Shown: positions 1 to 9,760, numbered from the stretch's first letter. The stretch: 54,393 nt of DNA from Desulfosporosinus metallidurans (GCF_001936615.1 NZ_MLBF01000033.1:1-54393); one strand, 5' to 3'. A program made the numbers and translations. The notes: a model not told the origin generated them from the letters alone.

Positions 1-1011
1 CTATTGTTTGATATTTTTGATTATTAGGGGGGTGTAGTCCTAGAGTCATTGATGAACAAGCAAAGTCGCAAAAAAACGTAAAAAATTGTCTAATCAAATT
101 TTCCCATAGTAGTTTCTGAGAATACCTCGAAAGGGCTTGCGGCAAAACGTTTTGCCGATTTAGTCCGGGAGAGAACAGGGGGGTATGTCGAAGTACAAGT
201 GTTTCCGGACTCTAAGTTATATAAAGATGGAGAAGAATTCGAAGCACTAAAAAACGGAGCGGTACAGATGTTAGCTCCAGCTACATCCAAATTATCAACC
301 ATGTTTCCGGAGTGGCAATTGTTTGATTTACCCTTTGCTTTTCCCGATATGAAAACAGCGCATTCTTTGATGGATGGCTCACTTGGGCAAGAATTATTTG
401 CCGATTTACAGAAACAGAAGTTTTTGGGCTTAGCTATGTGGGATAGCGGTTTTAAGCAGTTTACTAATAACGAACGTCCCTTGCGCACACCGGAAGATTT
501 TCAAGGCTTGCGTTTTCGGATCATGACCTCCAATGTTCTAAAGGATCAATTTGAGGCCCTTGGAGCACAAGCACTACCCATGCCCTTTAATGATGTTTAC
601 CAAGCTTTGGTCAATGGAACGGTCGATGCTGAAGAAAATACAATCTCAAACATTAATACTCAAAAGTTTAATCAAACCCAAAAGTACCTAACCCTCAGTA
701 ATCACGGTTATTTAGGGTATGTCGTACTCACTAACCTTGATTTCTGGCAAGGCTTGCCTCCACAAGTTAGAAAGATTCTCGAAGATACCCTACGCGAGGT
801 GACCATCTGGGAACGGGAAAGAGCAGGAGAAATGGATCAAAAACAACTTGTGGAATTAGAGCAGGAGGGTAAGTTAAAAATTACCCGTTTGAGCCAAGGA
901 GAAAAGTTGCAGTTGCAAAAGTCCTTAAATCCAGTCTATGAGCGCCTTTCTAAAGAAATAGGCCAGGATTTGGTTAATAGAGTTATCCGAAATTCAAGAA
1001 AAGGAGAGTAG
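1..1011 (+). pseudogene. DctP/DctB-type C4-dicarboxylate-binding lipoprotein, frameshifted and 5'-partial
   Basis: Periplasmic-type solute-binding protein of the TRAP DctP family. The long open frame from about 94 (ATG at 199) carries the typical core, with GAVQMLAP, a FPDSKLYKDGEE segment and MPFNDVYQALVNGTVDAEEN. The missing N-terminus is present upstream in other frames. Frame 2 (about 2-19) gives a hydrophobic signal stretch, frame 3 (21-107) gives a lipobox LLGGCS followed by a linker ending IKFSH, and frame 1 continues VVSENTSKGLAAKRFADL. Two extra bases, near 20 and near 107, would explain this. In Bacillus subtilis a similar protein (DctB) feeds the DctS/DctR sensor next to a DctA-family carrier, which matches the dctA neighbour here. 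The gene runs off the window start. Real mutation or sequencing error cannot be told apart. Confidence 0.8.
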
Positions 1012-1085
1012 GTAAAGTTTAATGGGGTCCTCTACCCAGAAGGAATTTAGAAAGTTAAAACTTAAATTTAAGAGGGGGATGTAGA

Positions 1086-2393
1086 GTGGAAAAGCAACAG
1101 AAACAGAGATTTTACAACGTTTTGTACTTTAGGGTCCTATTTGCGATTGTAATCGGTATTTTTCTAGGCTATTTTTATCCTGGTCTTGGAACAAAGATGA
1201 AACCTCTAGGTGATGGCTTTATCCAGCTCATCAAAATGCTAATTGCACCGATTATTTTTACGACAGTTGTTGTGGGTATTGCTAGTATGGGTGATATGAA
1301 AAAGGTAGGTCGAGTTGGACTAAAAGCAATCGTTTATTTTGAAATAGTTTCATCGATTGCCTTAGTACTTGGCCTTATTGTAGTTAATATTTATCAACCA
1401 GGCGTTGGGATCAACGCCAATCCGGCGACTTTGGATGTTAAATCAATTGCCAGTTATACTACTGCGGCAAAATCCTTGAATGCTGTTGACTTTTTACTGA
1501 ACATTATTCCTAATACAGTCGTTGACGCATTTGCCAAGGGAGATATTCTGCAGGTATTGTTGTTTTCAATCCTCTTCGGTTTTTCATTGTCAGTATTGGG
1601 TGAAAAAGGGAAACCATTGGTTACCTTCTTTGATCAACTATCAAAAGCTTTATTTGGCATTGTGGGTATGATTATGAAAGTTGCCCCAATTGGTGCCTTT
1701 GGAGCGATGTCCTTCACCATTGGGAAATATGGTATTCATACTCTAGTATCGTTGGGTAAGCTGATGGCTGGAGTTTATACCACAAGTCTTCTCTTTATTT
1801 TCATAGTTCTTGGACTGATCGCCAGATTTAACGGATTTGGTATTTGGAAATTCATCAAATATATCAAGGAGGAAATGTTTATCGTCTTAGGAACTTCCTC
1901 TTCAGAGTCGGTTTTGCCGCGTATGATAGATAAAATGGAGAAATTGGGTTGTTCTAAATCGGTCGTTGGTTTGGTTATACCGACGGGATATTCCTTTAAT
2001 TTAGATGGTACTTCAATTTATCTTACTATGGCTGCAATCTTTATTGCCCAGGCTTGTAATGTACATCTGAGCATCGTACAACAATTGACGATAGTGGCAG
2101 TGTTGATGCTTACTTCCAAAGGAGCAGCAGCAGTCACTGGTGGTGGTTTTATCACGTTAGCTGCCACATTAGCCTCTATTAGTACAATCCCAGTGGCAGG
2201 GTTGACACTTTTACTTGGAGTTGACCGCTTTATGTCAGAGGCTCGGGCACTTACAAACTTAATAGGTAACGGTGTTGCCACAATTGTAGTATCAAAGTGG
2301 GAGAAAGAGTTTGATGCCGAAAGAGCGGAGCTTATATTTAACGGAACAACAGTGGAAGATTTTCCGGCTGGAGTGAAAACAGAAAGTATTTAG
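1086..2393 (+). CDS. dctA: Na+/H+:C4-dicarboxylate symporter, DctA family
   Basis: A 435-residue inner-membrane carrier of the glutamate/dicarboxylate:cation symporter family that imports succinate, fumarate, malate or similar acids. It has the hallmark serine-rich re-entrant loop ([17 protein letters not shown]), the helix 7 segment [18 protein letters not shown] and the second loop [13 protein letters not shown], and its length is normal for the family. The GTG start at 1086 is preceded by GAGGGGG seven bases upstream. It lies 75 bases after the DctP-like binding-protein gene in the same direction, so the pair probably forms a dicarboxylate sensing/uptake unit. Substrate choice among C4 acids is not visible from sequence. 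Confidence 0.9.
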   Translation: MEKQQKQRFYNVLYFRVLFAIVIGIFLGYFYPGLGTKMKPLGDGFIQLIKMLIAPIIFTTVVVGIASMGDMKKVGRVGLKAIVYFEIVSSIALVLGLIVVNIYQPGVGINANPATLDVKSIASYTTAAKSLNAVDFLLNIIPNTVVDAFAKGDILQVLLFSILFGFSLSVLGEKGKPLVTFFDQLSKALFGIVGMIMKVAPIGAFGAMSFTIGKYGIHTLVSLGKLMAGVYTTSLLFIFIVLGLIARFNGFGIWKFIKYIKEEMFIVLGTSSSESVLPRMIDKMEKLGCSKSVVGLVIPTGYSFNLDGTSIYLTMAAIFIAQACNVHLSIVQQLTIVAVLMLTSKGAAAVTGGGFITLAATLASISTIPVAGLTLLLGVDRFMSEARALTNLIGNGVATIVVSKWEKEFDAERAELIFNGTTVEDFPAGVKTESI

Positions 2394-2432
2394 CCGCCAT
2401 TTACGACTAACAACTGATGTTTCTAAGTGGAA

Positions 2433-2488
2433 CCCCCTTGGTAAACACGAAGTATGGTAAACGTACAACGTGATTTCAAGGGGTTTTT
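2433..2488 (+). terminator. Probable rho-independent terminator after dctA
   Basis: CCCCTTG (2434-2440) pairs with CAAGGGG (2477-2483) and is followed by TTTTTG. The loop is long (36 bases), so the call is only moderate. Confidence 0.45.
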
Positions 2489-2504
2489 GTTACTGAAAAA
2501 AACG

Positions 2505-2740
2505 GTTTGTGAAGAAGTGGAGGCTATGCTGAACCAACATCCCGATATTGTAGAAAGTGCGGTTTTACCAGTCCAAGACACGAAAAAAGGCGAGGTTGTA
2601 AAAGCTTCCAGATGAGATTATCAGTTGGGGCAAAAATAATATGACATCCCATAAGGTCCCGGCTTATGTAGAGTTTAAAGACACGTTGCCCAAATCAGGT
2701 GTTAAGCTCCTCCGTTGGTTACTACGGGATGAAGAGGTAT
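2505..2740 (+). pseudogene. Remnant of the C-terminal end of an acyl-CoA synthetase (AMP-forming)
   Basis: Only the last domain of an AMP-dependent acyl-CoA ligase survives, in two frames. The first piece (2505-2615) reads EVEAMLNQHPDIVESAVLP and KKGEVVKA, then hits a stop. The second (about 2608 onward) reads PDEIISWGKNNMTSHKVP and VEFKDTLPKSGVKLLRWLLRDEE. Around ten residues are missing at the junction and one glycine is lost in the usual KSGVGKLLRR motif. The frame continues to 2847 with a stretch I do not recognise. No N-terminal or AMP-binding part is nearby, so this is a dead fragment. Confidence 0.75.
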
Positions 2741-2997
2741 ATAAATTGATCCAATCTTTAATCCAGAAAATTTTTCAGGGAGTTAGATCTACTGTTGTTG
2801 GGTTCGAGGGAGAAGAACGGATTTATAGAACGGTTAGAGAAGCCTAAGTAGTGCAACACGAGGACATGTTTCCGTGAACGGTGTACGTGTAGTGGAGTGA
2901 TATATTGCAAGGATTCCATTGTTGTCTACTTTTATTTCGATGTGAATCGTGGTATTATGCAAACTAAGGATTTTTGTGCCAACTATTCTTGGGAGAC

Positions 2998-3032
2998 AAG
3001 GCCATAGACAAAGTGCTATGGCCTTATACATA
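2998..3032 (+). terminator. Hairpin, probable terminator upstream of purL
   Basis: A perfect 10-bp stem, AAGGCCATAG (2998-3007) with CTATGGCCTT (3016-3025), 8-base loop, followed by ATACATATTTT. It insulates purL from the upstream remnant. Confidence 0.55.
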
Positions 3033-3096
3033 TTTTAAACATCAATAGTTTAATGTTACAAGTTAGGATTAAAAATCATATTCGATGGAGGATGGT

Positions 3097-6000
3097 ATGG
3101 GAACACAAGCAGTTAAACGAATTTACGTGGAAAAAAAGCCAGGCTATGATATTGAAGCACAGGGTCTCTATAATGATTTATTAGAAAATCTGGGCATCCT
3201 TGGGTTGGAGAATTTAAGGGTCATTAATCGTTATGATATTTCTGGAATTACGGATGAGGAATATACGCAGTCCCGTCCAATAATTTTTGCTGAGCCCCCG
3301 CTGGATTTGGTCTTTGACGAGGATTTAGAAATTCCCACTGAGGACCTGGTTTTTGCTATGCAATACCTACCTGGTCAGTATGATCAACGGGCGGATTCTG
3401 CTGCCCAATGTGTCCAGATCTTGACTCAGAAAGAGCGGCCCAATATTGTCTCTGCTAAAGTGATTGTTTTGAAGGGTCAAATAGCACTAGAGGATTTTCA
3501 GAAAATCAAGGATTACTGTATTAACCCTGTTGAATCACGGGAAGCTTCTTTAGATAAACCCGAAAGTCTGGAATTTGAATCTGTGATTCCTCCGGATGTA
3601 GAAGTAATTGATCGATTTATTGAGAAGACGCCGGCTGAGCTGAAAACGTTTTTTCAAGTAACTGGCTTAGCGATGAGTTATGAGGATTTGGCTTTTTGTC
3701 AGGGTTATTTTCGAGACACAGAGAAAAGAAACCCGACGATTACCGAGATCCGAGTGATCGACACTTACTGGTCAGATCATTGCCGCCACACAACGTTTAA
3801 TACCCGGATTGAAGAAGTTGCTATTCCTGAAGGGGAATTTGCTTACCCTCTGACCACGGCCTTCCAGGAATACCTCACTTCTCGGGAGTTTGTCTATGCT
3901 GAAAATGTCTCTAACCGAGATGTCTGTCTTATGGATATAGGCATTTTGGGTATGAAAGAACTGAAAAAGAGAGGGCAATTACCAGACCTCGATCAATCCG
4001 ATGAGATCAACGCTTGTAGTATTGTTGTGAATGTCGACATCGACGGCCAAAATGAAGAGTGGCTGGTGATGTTTAAAAATGAGACCCATAACCATCCCAC
4101 GGAAATCGAACCGTTCGGTGGGGCGGCTACTTGTCTAGGGGGTGCAATTCGAGATCCCTTATCTGGTCGTACCTACGTTTACCAAGCCATGCGTGTGACA
4201 GGGAGTGGGGATCCGAGAACGAAACTAGAGGATACCCTACCCGGAAAATTACCTCAAAGAAAGATCACCAGGGGTGCGGCCTCTGGTTACAGTTCCTACG
4301 GAAATCAAATTGGACTCGCCACTGGGCAAGTTGCGGAAGTCTATGATGACGGCTTTGTGGCCAAACGTATGGAAATTGGGGCTGTGATTGCCGCTGCTCC
4401 CCGCAAAAATGTAGTACGTGAAGTCCCTGAACCCGGGGACGTTGTCGTACTGGTCGGCGGGAGAACGGGCCGAGACGGGTGTGGTGGTGCGACAGGTTCT
4501 TCAAAGGAACACACCGCGGAGTCCTTACTGACCTGCGGGGCTGAAGTGCAAAAAGGAAATCCTCCCACAGAACGAAAGATTCAAAGGCTCTTCCGTAATT
4601 CAAATATAAGTACCCTCATTAAACGATGTAATGATTTCGGAGCGGGTGGCGTTGCCGTGGCCATCGGGGAATTAACAGATGGCTTGGAAATTAACCTTGA
4701 TGCTGTTCCGAAAAAATACGAAGGTCTTGATGGGACAGAACTCGCAATTTCCGAATCGCAGGAACGTATGGCCGTCGTTATTCGTTCAGATGATTTTGAG
4801 ACATTTGCCAACTATGCTCATGAGGAAAACCTGGAAGCAACGTTAGTGGCTCGGGTTAGTTCTGTTCCCAGGCTCACAATGTTTTGGCGGGGGCAGGCAA
4901 TTGTGGATCTCAGCCGAGAATTTCTCAATACCAATGGGGTCAAGCAAACGACGAGAATTCAGGTAACTCTTCCCGAGGCAAGTCGTAACTACTTTAGTCG
5001 GCTGTCAGAAACAGTCGAGCAAAAAATTACCTCTGAAACTATGAAAAACGAGGCTTCCTCGTTAAAAGAGGCTTGGCTAGCCAACCTAACGGACTTAAAC
5101 GTCTGTAGCCAAAAAGGACTGGTGGAGAGGTTTGACAGTACCATCGGGATGTCTTCTGTCCTCATGCCGTTAGGTGGTAAATATCAAGCGACCCCTGCGG
5201 AAGGCATGGTGGCTAAAATTCCTGTGCTGTCAGGGGAAACTAATACTGCGACCATGATGACCTATGGTTATAATCCGCAATTGTCAAAATGGAGTCCGTT
5301 CCACGGTGCTCTATATGCTGTCGTGGATGCAGTAACCAAAATCGTAGCGCTAGGTGGAGATTATCGTAAAGTGCGCCTTACACTGCAGGAATATTTTGAA
5401 CGACTGGGAACCGATCCGGAAAAATGGGGAAAACCCTTCAGCGCTTTACTCGGAGCATTTTACGCCCAGAAGAAACTGGAGATCCCTGCCATCGGTGGGA
5501 AAGACAGTATGTCTGGAACCTTTATGGATATGCATGTTCCACCGACATTGGTTGCTTTTGCGGTCAATGTGAGTGAGGCGGATAAAGTTGTGTCTCAGGA
5601 GTTCAAAAGGGTTGGCAGCCAAGTTGTCTTGGTAACAGCCATTCGGGATGCCCATGAGATCCCTGATTTTGATCAGTTGCGCAAAAATTATATGAAGATT
5701 ACAGAGTTGATCAATTCCGGATTCGTCTTGGCAACGCATACCGTAAGGATGGGAGGACTAGCTGCTGCACTTAGCAAAATGTCGTTTGGCAATCGGATCG
5801 GGATGGTTTTTGACGCTCAAATCGATAATTTAGATTTATTTTCGGCTAATTATGGTACGATCGTCCTGGAAATTGTGGAGACGGTGGATCTAGCAGAGGC
5901 TTTCGGCGAGGTAGCATACCAACTTCTCGGCTATACCCGAGAAAAACAGGTAATTACGGTTAATGGAGTGGATGTTGAGCTGGATGTCGCTTTACAGGCC

Positions 6001-6912
6001 TGGGAAAAGCCGCTAGAAAAAATCTTTCCTACTCAAACGAAAAAGGTCTCTGAGCCGCAAAGGATGAGTTTCAACTTGCGGAATACTCAAAAACCGTCTT
6101 CAAAAGTGGCCAAACCGAGAATTTTCATTCCCGTATTTCCGGGTACGAACTGCGAATATGACTCAGCTAAATCCTTTGAGAAAGCTGGAGGCCTAGTGGA
6201 AACCATGGTGATTAGGAACCTAACGTCTGCCGATGTGGAACAATCCATCCAAGAGATGACAAAAAAAATTGGGCAAGCCCAAATTGTCATGCTGCCGGGT
6301 GGCTTTAGTGCCGGGGATGAACCAGATGGATCGGGCAAATTCATTGCCACGATGTTCAGAAATCCCCGAATCAACGAAGCGGTGCTGAAACTGATCAACC
6401 ATCGAGACGGTTTGATGCTAGGGATTTGTAACGGTTTCCAAGCCTTGATTAAACTCGGACTCGTTCCGTATGGAGAAATCTTGGATTTAACCGAGGATTC
6501 TCCGACACTCACGTACAATAAAATCGGACGTCACGTTTCCAGCATGGTCCAAACTAAAGTTGTTTCCGTTTTATCCCCTTGGTTCAGCGGGGTGAAATTG
6601 GGAGACATACACACCGTGCCCATCTCGCACGGAGAAGGACGGTTTGTTGCCAGTCAAGATGTAATACAGACGTTGATTGCTAATGGGCAGGTTGCCACTC
6701 AATATGTCGATCTCGAGGGTAACCCAAGCAATGACATAATCTATACACCCAATGGCTCTTATGAAGCAATTGAAGGAATCACCAGCCCAGATGGACGTAT
6801 TCTAGGAAAAATGGCTCATTCTGAAAGAACAGGTCTGGAAATAGCTAAAAATGTTCCAGGAGACAAGTATCAACCTATTTTTGCAGGAGGGGTAAATTAC
6901 TTCAGAGATTAA
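3097..6912 (+). CDS. purL: Phosphoribosylformylglycinamidine synthase, single-chain (PurL with fused glutaminase domain)
   Basis: Fourth step of purine synthesis: FGAR + glutamine + ATP to FGAM. About 1,271 residues, the large fused form found in clostridia. The order is an N-terminal PurS-like part, two AIR-synthase-like halves (first with DTYWSDHCRHTTFNTR and FKNETHNHPTEIEPFGGAATC) and a C-terminal class I glutaminase. The glutaminase starts near IFIPVFPGTNCEYD and keeps the nucleophile loop LGICNGFQ and the histidine/glutamate region SHGEGRF. An upstream ATG at 3085 is in frame, but GGAGG at 3087-3091 sits five bases before the ATG at 3097, so the latter is the better start. It stands alone, without other pur genes in the window. 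Confidence 0.95.
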   Translation: MGTQAVKRIYVEKKPGYDIEAQGLYNDLLENLGILGLENLRVINRYDISGITDEEYTQSRPIIFAEPPLDLVFDEDLEIPTEDLVFAMQYLPGQYDQRADSAAQCVQILTQKERPNIVSAKVIVLKGQIALEDFQKIKDYCINPVESREASLDKPESLEFESVIPPDVEVIDRFIEKTPAELKTFFQVTGLAMSYEDLAFCQGYFRDTEKRNPTITEIRVIDTYWSDHCRHTTFNTRIEEVAIPEGEFAYPLTTAFQEYLTSREFVYAENVSNRDVCLMDIGILGMKELKKRGQLPDLDQSDEINACSIVVNVDIDGQNEEWLVMFKNETHNHPTEIEPFGGAATCLGGAIRDPLSGRTYVYQAMRVTGSGDPRTKLEDTLPGKLPQRKITRGAASGYSSYGNQIGLATGQVAEVYDDGFVAKRMEIGAVIAAAPRKNVVREVPEPGDVVVLVGGRTGRDGCGGATGSSKEHTAESLLTCGAEVQKGNPPTERKIQRLFRNSNISTLIKRCNDFGAGGVAVAIGELTDGLEINLDAVPKKYEGLDGTELAISESQERMAVVIRSDDFETFANYAHEENLEATLVARVSSVPRLTMFWRGQAIVDLSREFLNTNGVKQTTRIQVTLPEASRNYFSRLSETVEQKITSETMKNEASSLKEAWLANLTDLNVCSQKGLVERFDSTIGMSSVLMPLGGKYQATPAEGMVAKIPVLSGETNTATMMTYGYNPQLSKWSPFHGALYAVVDAVTKIVALGGDYRKVRLTLQEYFERLGTDPEKWGKPFSALLGAFYAQKKLEIPAIGGKDSMSGTFMDMHVPPTLVAFAVNVSEADKVVSQEFKRVGSQVVLVTAIRDAHEIPDFDQLRKNYMKITELINSGFVLATHTVRMGGLAAALSKMSFGNRIGMVFDAQIDNLDLFSANYGTIVLEIVETVDLAEAFGEVAYQLLGYTREKQVITVNGVDVELDVALQAWEKPLEKIFPTQTKKVSEPQRMSFNLRNTQKPSSKVAKPRIFIPVFPGTNCEYDSAKSFEKAGGLVETMVIRNLTSADVEQSIQEMTKKIGQAQIVMLPGGFSAGDEPDGSGKFIATMFRNPRINEAVLKLINHRDGLMLGICNGFQALIKLGLVPYGEILDLTEDSPTLTYNKIGRHVSSMVQTKVVSVLSPWFSGVKLGDIHTVPISHGEGRFVASQDVIQTLIANGQVATQYVDLEGNPSNDIIYTPNGSYEAIEGITSPDGRILGKMAHSERTGLEIAKNVPGDKYQPIFAGGVNYFRD

Positions 6913-7021
6913 GTTCATGAACAACCCTTGCCATAGGTTACATTTCCTTTGCAGGTTTTTTGAACTGTCTGTCGAATTATGAAACTGGATTATTAATTAC
7001 AGCATATAGGAGATGAATTTC

Positions 7022-7333
7022 TTGAACACTCAATTTGAAGGTGCCGTAATAACAGAACAAGACAAAACGTTTGCCGTTGTTTCTGTTCAGAGGTCTGTAT
7101 TCCAAGATTCGTTTAATGCAACTATGATTATCAAATCTATGTTACCTGTCTTTAAAGGAATGCCGGTTGTTCTCATGACGATTGATACCCAGGGAGTTCC
7201 GGCCTACTTCGGCAGATCGGACCTTGTACTTCTACTCGAGAGCATCAATATTAAAGATGCTAAATGGGAACAAATTACCGCCGATGTTGACTTAAGCAAT
7301 TCTTGCCCAATGAAAGAGACGGAAGATTCATAA
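7022..7333 (+). CDS. Hypothetical protein, about 103 residues
   Basis: No family recognised. The protein is a compact alpha/beta-looking sequence without a signal peptide or membrane segment. It contains IIKSMLPVFKGMPVVLMTID and GVPAYFGRSDLVLLLESINI and has an acidic tail. An ATG at 7013 is in frame but overlaps the AGGAGA motif (7008-7013), whereas the TTG at 7022 lies eight bases downstream and is the likelier start. It is followed by a strong terminator, so it is probably a single-gene transcript or the tail of the purL transcript. Confidence 0.65.
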   Translation: MNTQFEGAVITEQDKTFAVVSVQRSVFQDSFNATMIIKSMLPVFKGMPVVLMTIDTQGVPAYFGRSDLVLLLESINIKDAKWEQITADVDLSNSCPMKETEDS

Positions 7334-7374
7334 CCGAAAATTATAGAGCCTTAAGAATTTCGATACCGTCATAG

Positions 7375-7416
7375 AAGCTGGTTTTTCCTATCTTCAAGGA
7401 AAAACCAGCTTTTTCT
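7375..7416 (+). terminator. Strong rho-independent terminator
   Basis: Perfect 14-bp stem AAGCTGGTTTTTCC (7375-7388) with GGAAAAACCAGCTT (7398-7411), 9-base loop, followed by a T-rich run. Confidence 0.85.
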
Positions 7417-7503
7417 TCTGTTCACTTATCAGAAAGCAGTAGTTTGAGGGGGTAAGACTAAAATACTCATAAGGACCTCAGTTCCACAAGACGAAGCGAT
7501 TTA

Positions 7504-7986
7504 ATGAAGAACGGACAACACCCGTTTGCCGTCATTGTAAGCTGCTCAGATTCGAGGGTTCCTCCCGAACTTCTGTTTGACCAAGCCCTTGGTGACTTAT
7601 TTGTCGTCCGTGTTGCAGGGAATGTCGTTACTCCTGTCGAAATGGGAAGCATAGAGTATGCCGTTGAACATCTTAAGGTTCCTTTAGTCGTAGTGCTAGG
7701 CCATGAGGAATGCGGTGCTGTCACGGCTGCTGTGCAGGGAGGAGAAACTCATGGTAGTATTGCTGCTATTATCGAGAAAATTAAACCTGCAGTCAATGAG
7801 GCTAGGGTTACCAAAGCAACTGGCAAAGACTTAATTGAAAAGAGTGCCGATCTGAATATTCAGAACGCCCTTATGGATATCGCCAAGAGCCCAATTATTA
7901 AAGAGGGTGTGGAAACGAAACAAGTTAGAGTTATAGGCGCCAAGTATGATCTGGATGAGGGCTTGTTAAAGTTAATGAATGATTAG
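7504..7986 (+). CDS. Beta-class carbonic anhydrase, N-terminally truncated
   Basis: Interconverts CO2 and bicarbonate. From the ATG at 7504 (160 residues) the zinc ligands Cys14, Asp16 (motif SCSDSR), His67 and Cys70 (GHEECG) are all present, as is the C-terminal VIGAKYDLDEG. Beta-carbonic anhydrases normally carry about 30-40 more N-terminal residues that form a dimer-clasping helix. In-frame translation upstream (7462-7503) still reads HKDLSSTRRSDL, which is family-like, but runs back to a stop at 7459 without any start codon. A GAGGGGG motif at 7445-7451 has no start after it. The gene therefore appears to have lost its true start. The remaining ATG lacks a clear ribosome binding site, and activity is doubtful. 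Confidence 0.75.
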   Translation: MKNGQHPFAVIVSCSDSRVPPELLFDQALGDLFVVRVAGNVVTPVEMGSIEYAVEHLKVPLVVVLGHEECGAVTAAVQGGETHGSIAAIIEKIKPAVNEARVTKATGKDLIEKSADLNIQNALMDIAKSPIIKEGVETKQVRVIGAKYDLDEGLLKLMND

Positions 7987-8036
7987 AATCTAAAAGGAGT
8001 CGAGCCGTTATCTGACGATTCGGGAGCTAGAGGAAA

Positions 8037-9251
8037 ATGAATATTTGGACAAACTTACGTAAAATATTACATGTCGATATGGATGCCTTCTACGCCTCTG
8101 TAGAGCAGCGGGACGATCCTTTCTTACTGGGTAAACCGGTCGTGGTCGGGGGTAGACCCAATAGCCGGGGTGTAGTTTCCGCAGCTTCATATGAAGCACG
8201 CAAATTTGGGATTCACTCGGCTATGCCTTTGGCGGAGGCCCTCCGGCGCTGTCCCCAGGCGGTTTTTTTACCAGTAAACGGCCAAAAGTATCGGGAGGTA
8301 TCGTTGCAAATCCGGGAGATATTTTCAGCTTATACGCCCATGGTTGAGCCACTATCCTTAGATGAGGCCTTTTTAGACGTTACTGGTTCTACGAGCTTAT
8401 TTGGTCCTGCGGATACCATTGCCTTAACGATTAAAAAACGCATCCAGCAAGAACTGAACTTAACGGCTTCAGTTGGCTTGGCCTGTAACAAATTTTTGGC
8501 TAAGCTTGCCTCAGACTTGCGAAAACCGAACGGTTTTGTCGTTGTTCAGCCGGATAGGGTTCAGGAGTTTCTTGACCCACTGTCTGTAGAGAGGATTTGG
8601 GGAGTCGGCAAAAAAACCGCGGAACAGTTGCACGCTCTTAATATCAAAACGATTAGGGACTTGCGAAACTTGGAGCAGGGATACCTAACACGGCTCTTTG
8701 GGGTTTCGGGAACTCAGCTTTTTCAGTTGGCGAAAGGTATTGATGATCGGCCCGTGGAAAGTGATAGGGTGGTTAAATCTATCGGTCGTGAAACCACGTT
8801 TGCCACAGATGTTGCTGATCTGGAGGTGCTGAAGACAGCTTTGCTAACGCAGGCTATTGATGTGGGTCGAAGCTTGCGTAAAGAGGGATTCAAAGGCAAG
8901 ACGATCACCTTAAAAGTCCGTTATGACGATTTTCGGACAGTGTCTCGTTCTCGGACACTACCACGACCCACTGATCTTGACAACGTGATTTACCAAGAGG
9001 CATGTACCTTGTTAAGAGAGGTATCGCTTAAACAACCACTAAGGTTAATTGGTGTAACTCTACATAATCTGACAGATCAGATTGAAGGTCAATTATCTCT
9101 GTTCGAAGAGCCCCAACTGGATCATGAAACTCTTAATAAGGTTCTTGATTTTGTTAAAGAGAAGTACGGTGAGAAGAGTATTACGAGGGCAAGACTTTTG
9201 AGACCAAAGGATATTAAAGAAAAGGATGGTGAGAATGGCATTCAAGTCTAA
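8037..9251 (+). CDS. dinB: DNA polymerase IV (Y-family, DinB)
   Basis: Error-prone translesion polymerase, 404 residues. Family motifs are complete: HVDMDAFYASVEQRDDP near residue 15 with the first catalytic aspartate, YSA.P.VE followed by SLDEAFLDVTGS with the other catalytic acids, and SVGLACNKFLAKLASDLRKP. The helix-hairpin-helix region (VERIWGVGKKTAEQL) and the little-finger domain follow. The end is IEGQLSLFEEP, the beta-clamp-binding type motif, plus a short charged tail. The ATG at 8037 has GAGG five bases upstream. It follows the carbonic anhydrase by about 50 bases in the same direction. No LexA box was identified. Confidence 0.93.
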   Translation: MNIWTNLRKILHVDMDAFYASVEQRDDPFLLGKPVVVGGRPNSRGVVSAASYEARKFGIHSAMPLAEALRRCPQAVFLPVNGQKYREVSLQIREIFSAYTPMVEPLSLDEAFLDVTGSTSLFGPADTIALTIKKRIQQELNLTASVGLACNKFLAKLASDLRKPNGFVVVQPDRVQEFLDPLSVERIWGVGKKTAEQLHALNIKTIRDLRNLEQGYLTRLFGVSGTQLFQLAKGIDDRPVESDRVVKSIGRETTFATDVADLEVLKTALLTQAIDVGRSLRKEGFKGKTITLKVRYDDFRTVSRSRTLPRPTDLDNVIYQEACTLLREVSLKQPLRLIGVTLHNLTDQIEGQLSLFEEPQLDHETLNKVLDFVKEKYGEKSITRARLLRPKDIKEKDGENGIQV

Positions 9252-9339
9252 GAAGAAAGGGACAAGCATAATGTTTTAGAGAGAGTAAAAAGTATTTATC
9301 TGTCAAAGAGAAAAAGGAGAAGAGAAAGGTGGATGACGT

Positions 9340-9699
9340 ATGCGAACGAATCGGCGAAGTATCCTAGCTGTGATTGGAGTTGCTCTTTTGTTGATACAGA
9401 TGACTTCTGGGCTAGCACTTGCAGGAGAGAGCAGTTCATCACCAGCTGTGCAGATATAGCCTCTGGCCCCATCTGAAATCACGTTAGAAAAGGCGATTCT
9501 TATTGTAAAAAACAAGTTCGATATCCCCAATGAGTACACTGATTTTAACTCTACGTATAATACGAACGATGATCGCCAGGTATGGTCTCTACGTTGGAAC
9601 GGGCCTGTGGGACGACCCGGGGAGTTTTCAGCGGAGGTCAGTGCGCTAAACGGTGATATTTTAAGCATGAACAATTGGAAAAGTGGTATATTGCTCTAG
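9340..9699 (+). pseudogene. Exported YcdB/YcdC (PepSY-like) domain protein, interrupted by an amber codon and truncated
   Basis: From the ATG at 9340 a clear signal peptide is read (SILAVIGVALLLIQMTSG, then ALAGES), followed by SSSPAVQI and an in-frame TAG at 9457-9459. The same frame continues with EITLEKAILIVKNKF, the opening of a YcdB/YcdC repeat domain, then DRQVWSLRWNGPVGRPGEFS and ALNGDILSMNNWK, and stops at 9697. Proteins of this type usually have several such repeats and several hundred residues, so the 3' part is missing. Either the gene is dead, or the TAG is read through (some relatives encode pyrrolysine). Pseudogene is the simpler reading. Confidence 0.65.
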
Positions 9700-9760
9700 C
9701 TCGAAGCTGCAACCGCTCTCTTTAGGGCCCTAGGTTGGCGGAGCTAGTTTTTCGTCTTTG

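Noticed and set aside
90..488. Minus-strand frame of 132 codons opposite the DctP-like gene
   Set aside because: It is the shadow of a gene with clear homology on the plus strand.
3085..3097. ATG at 3085 as the purL start
   Set aside because: It overlaps the GGAGG that serves the ATG at 3097 and has no ribosome binding site of its own.
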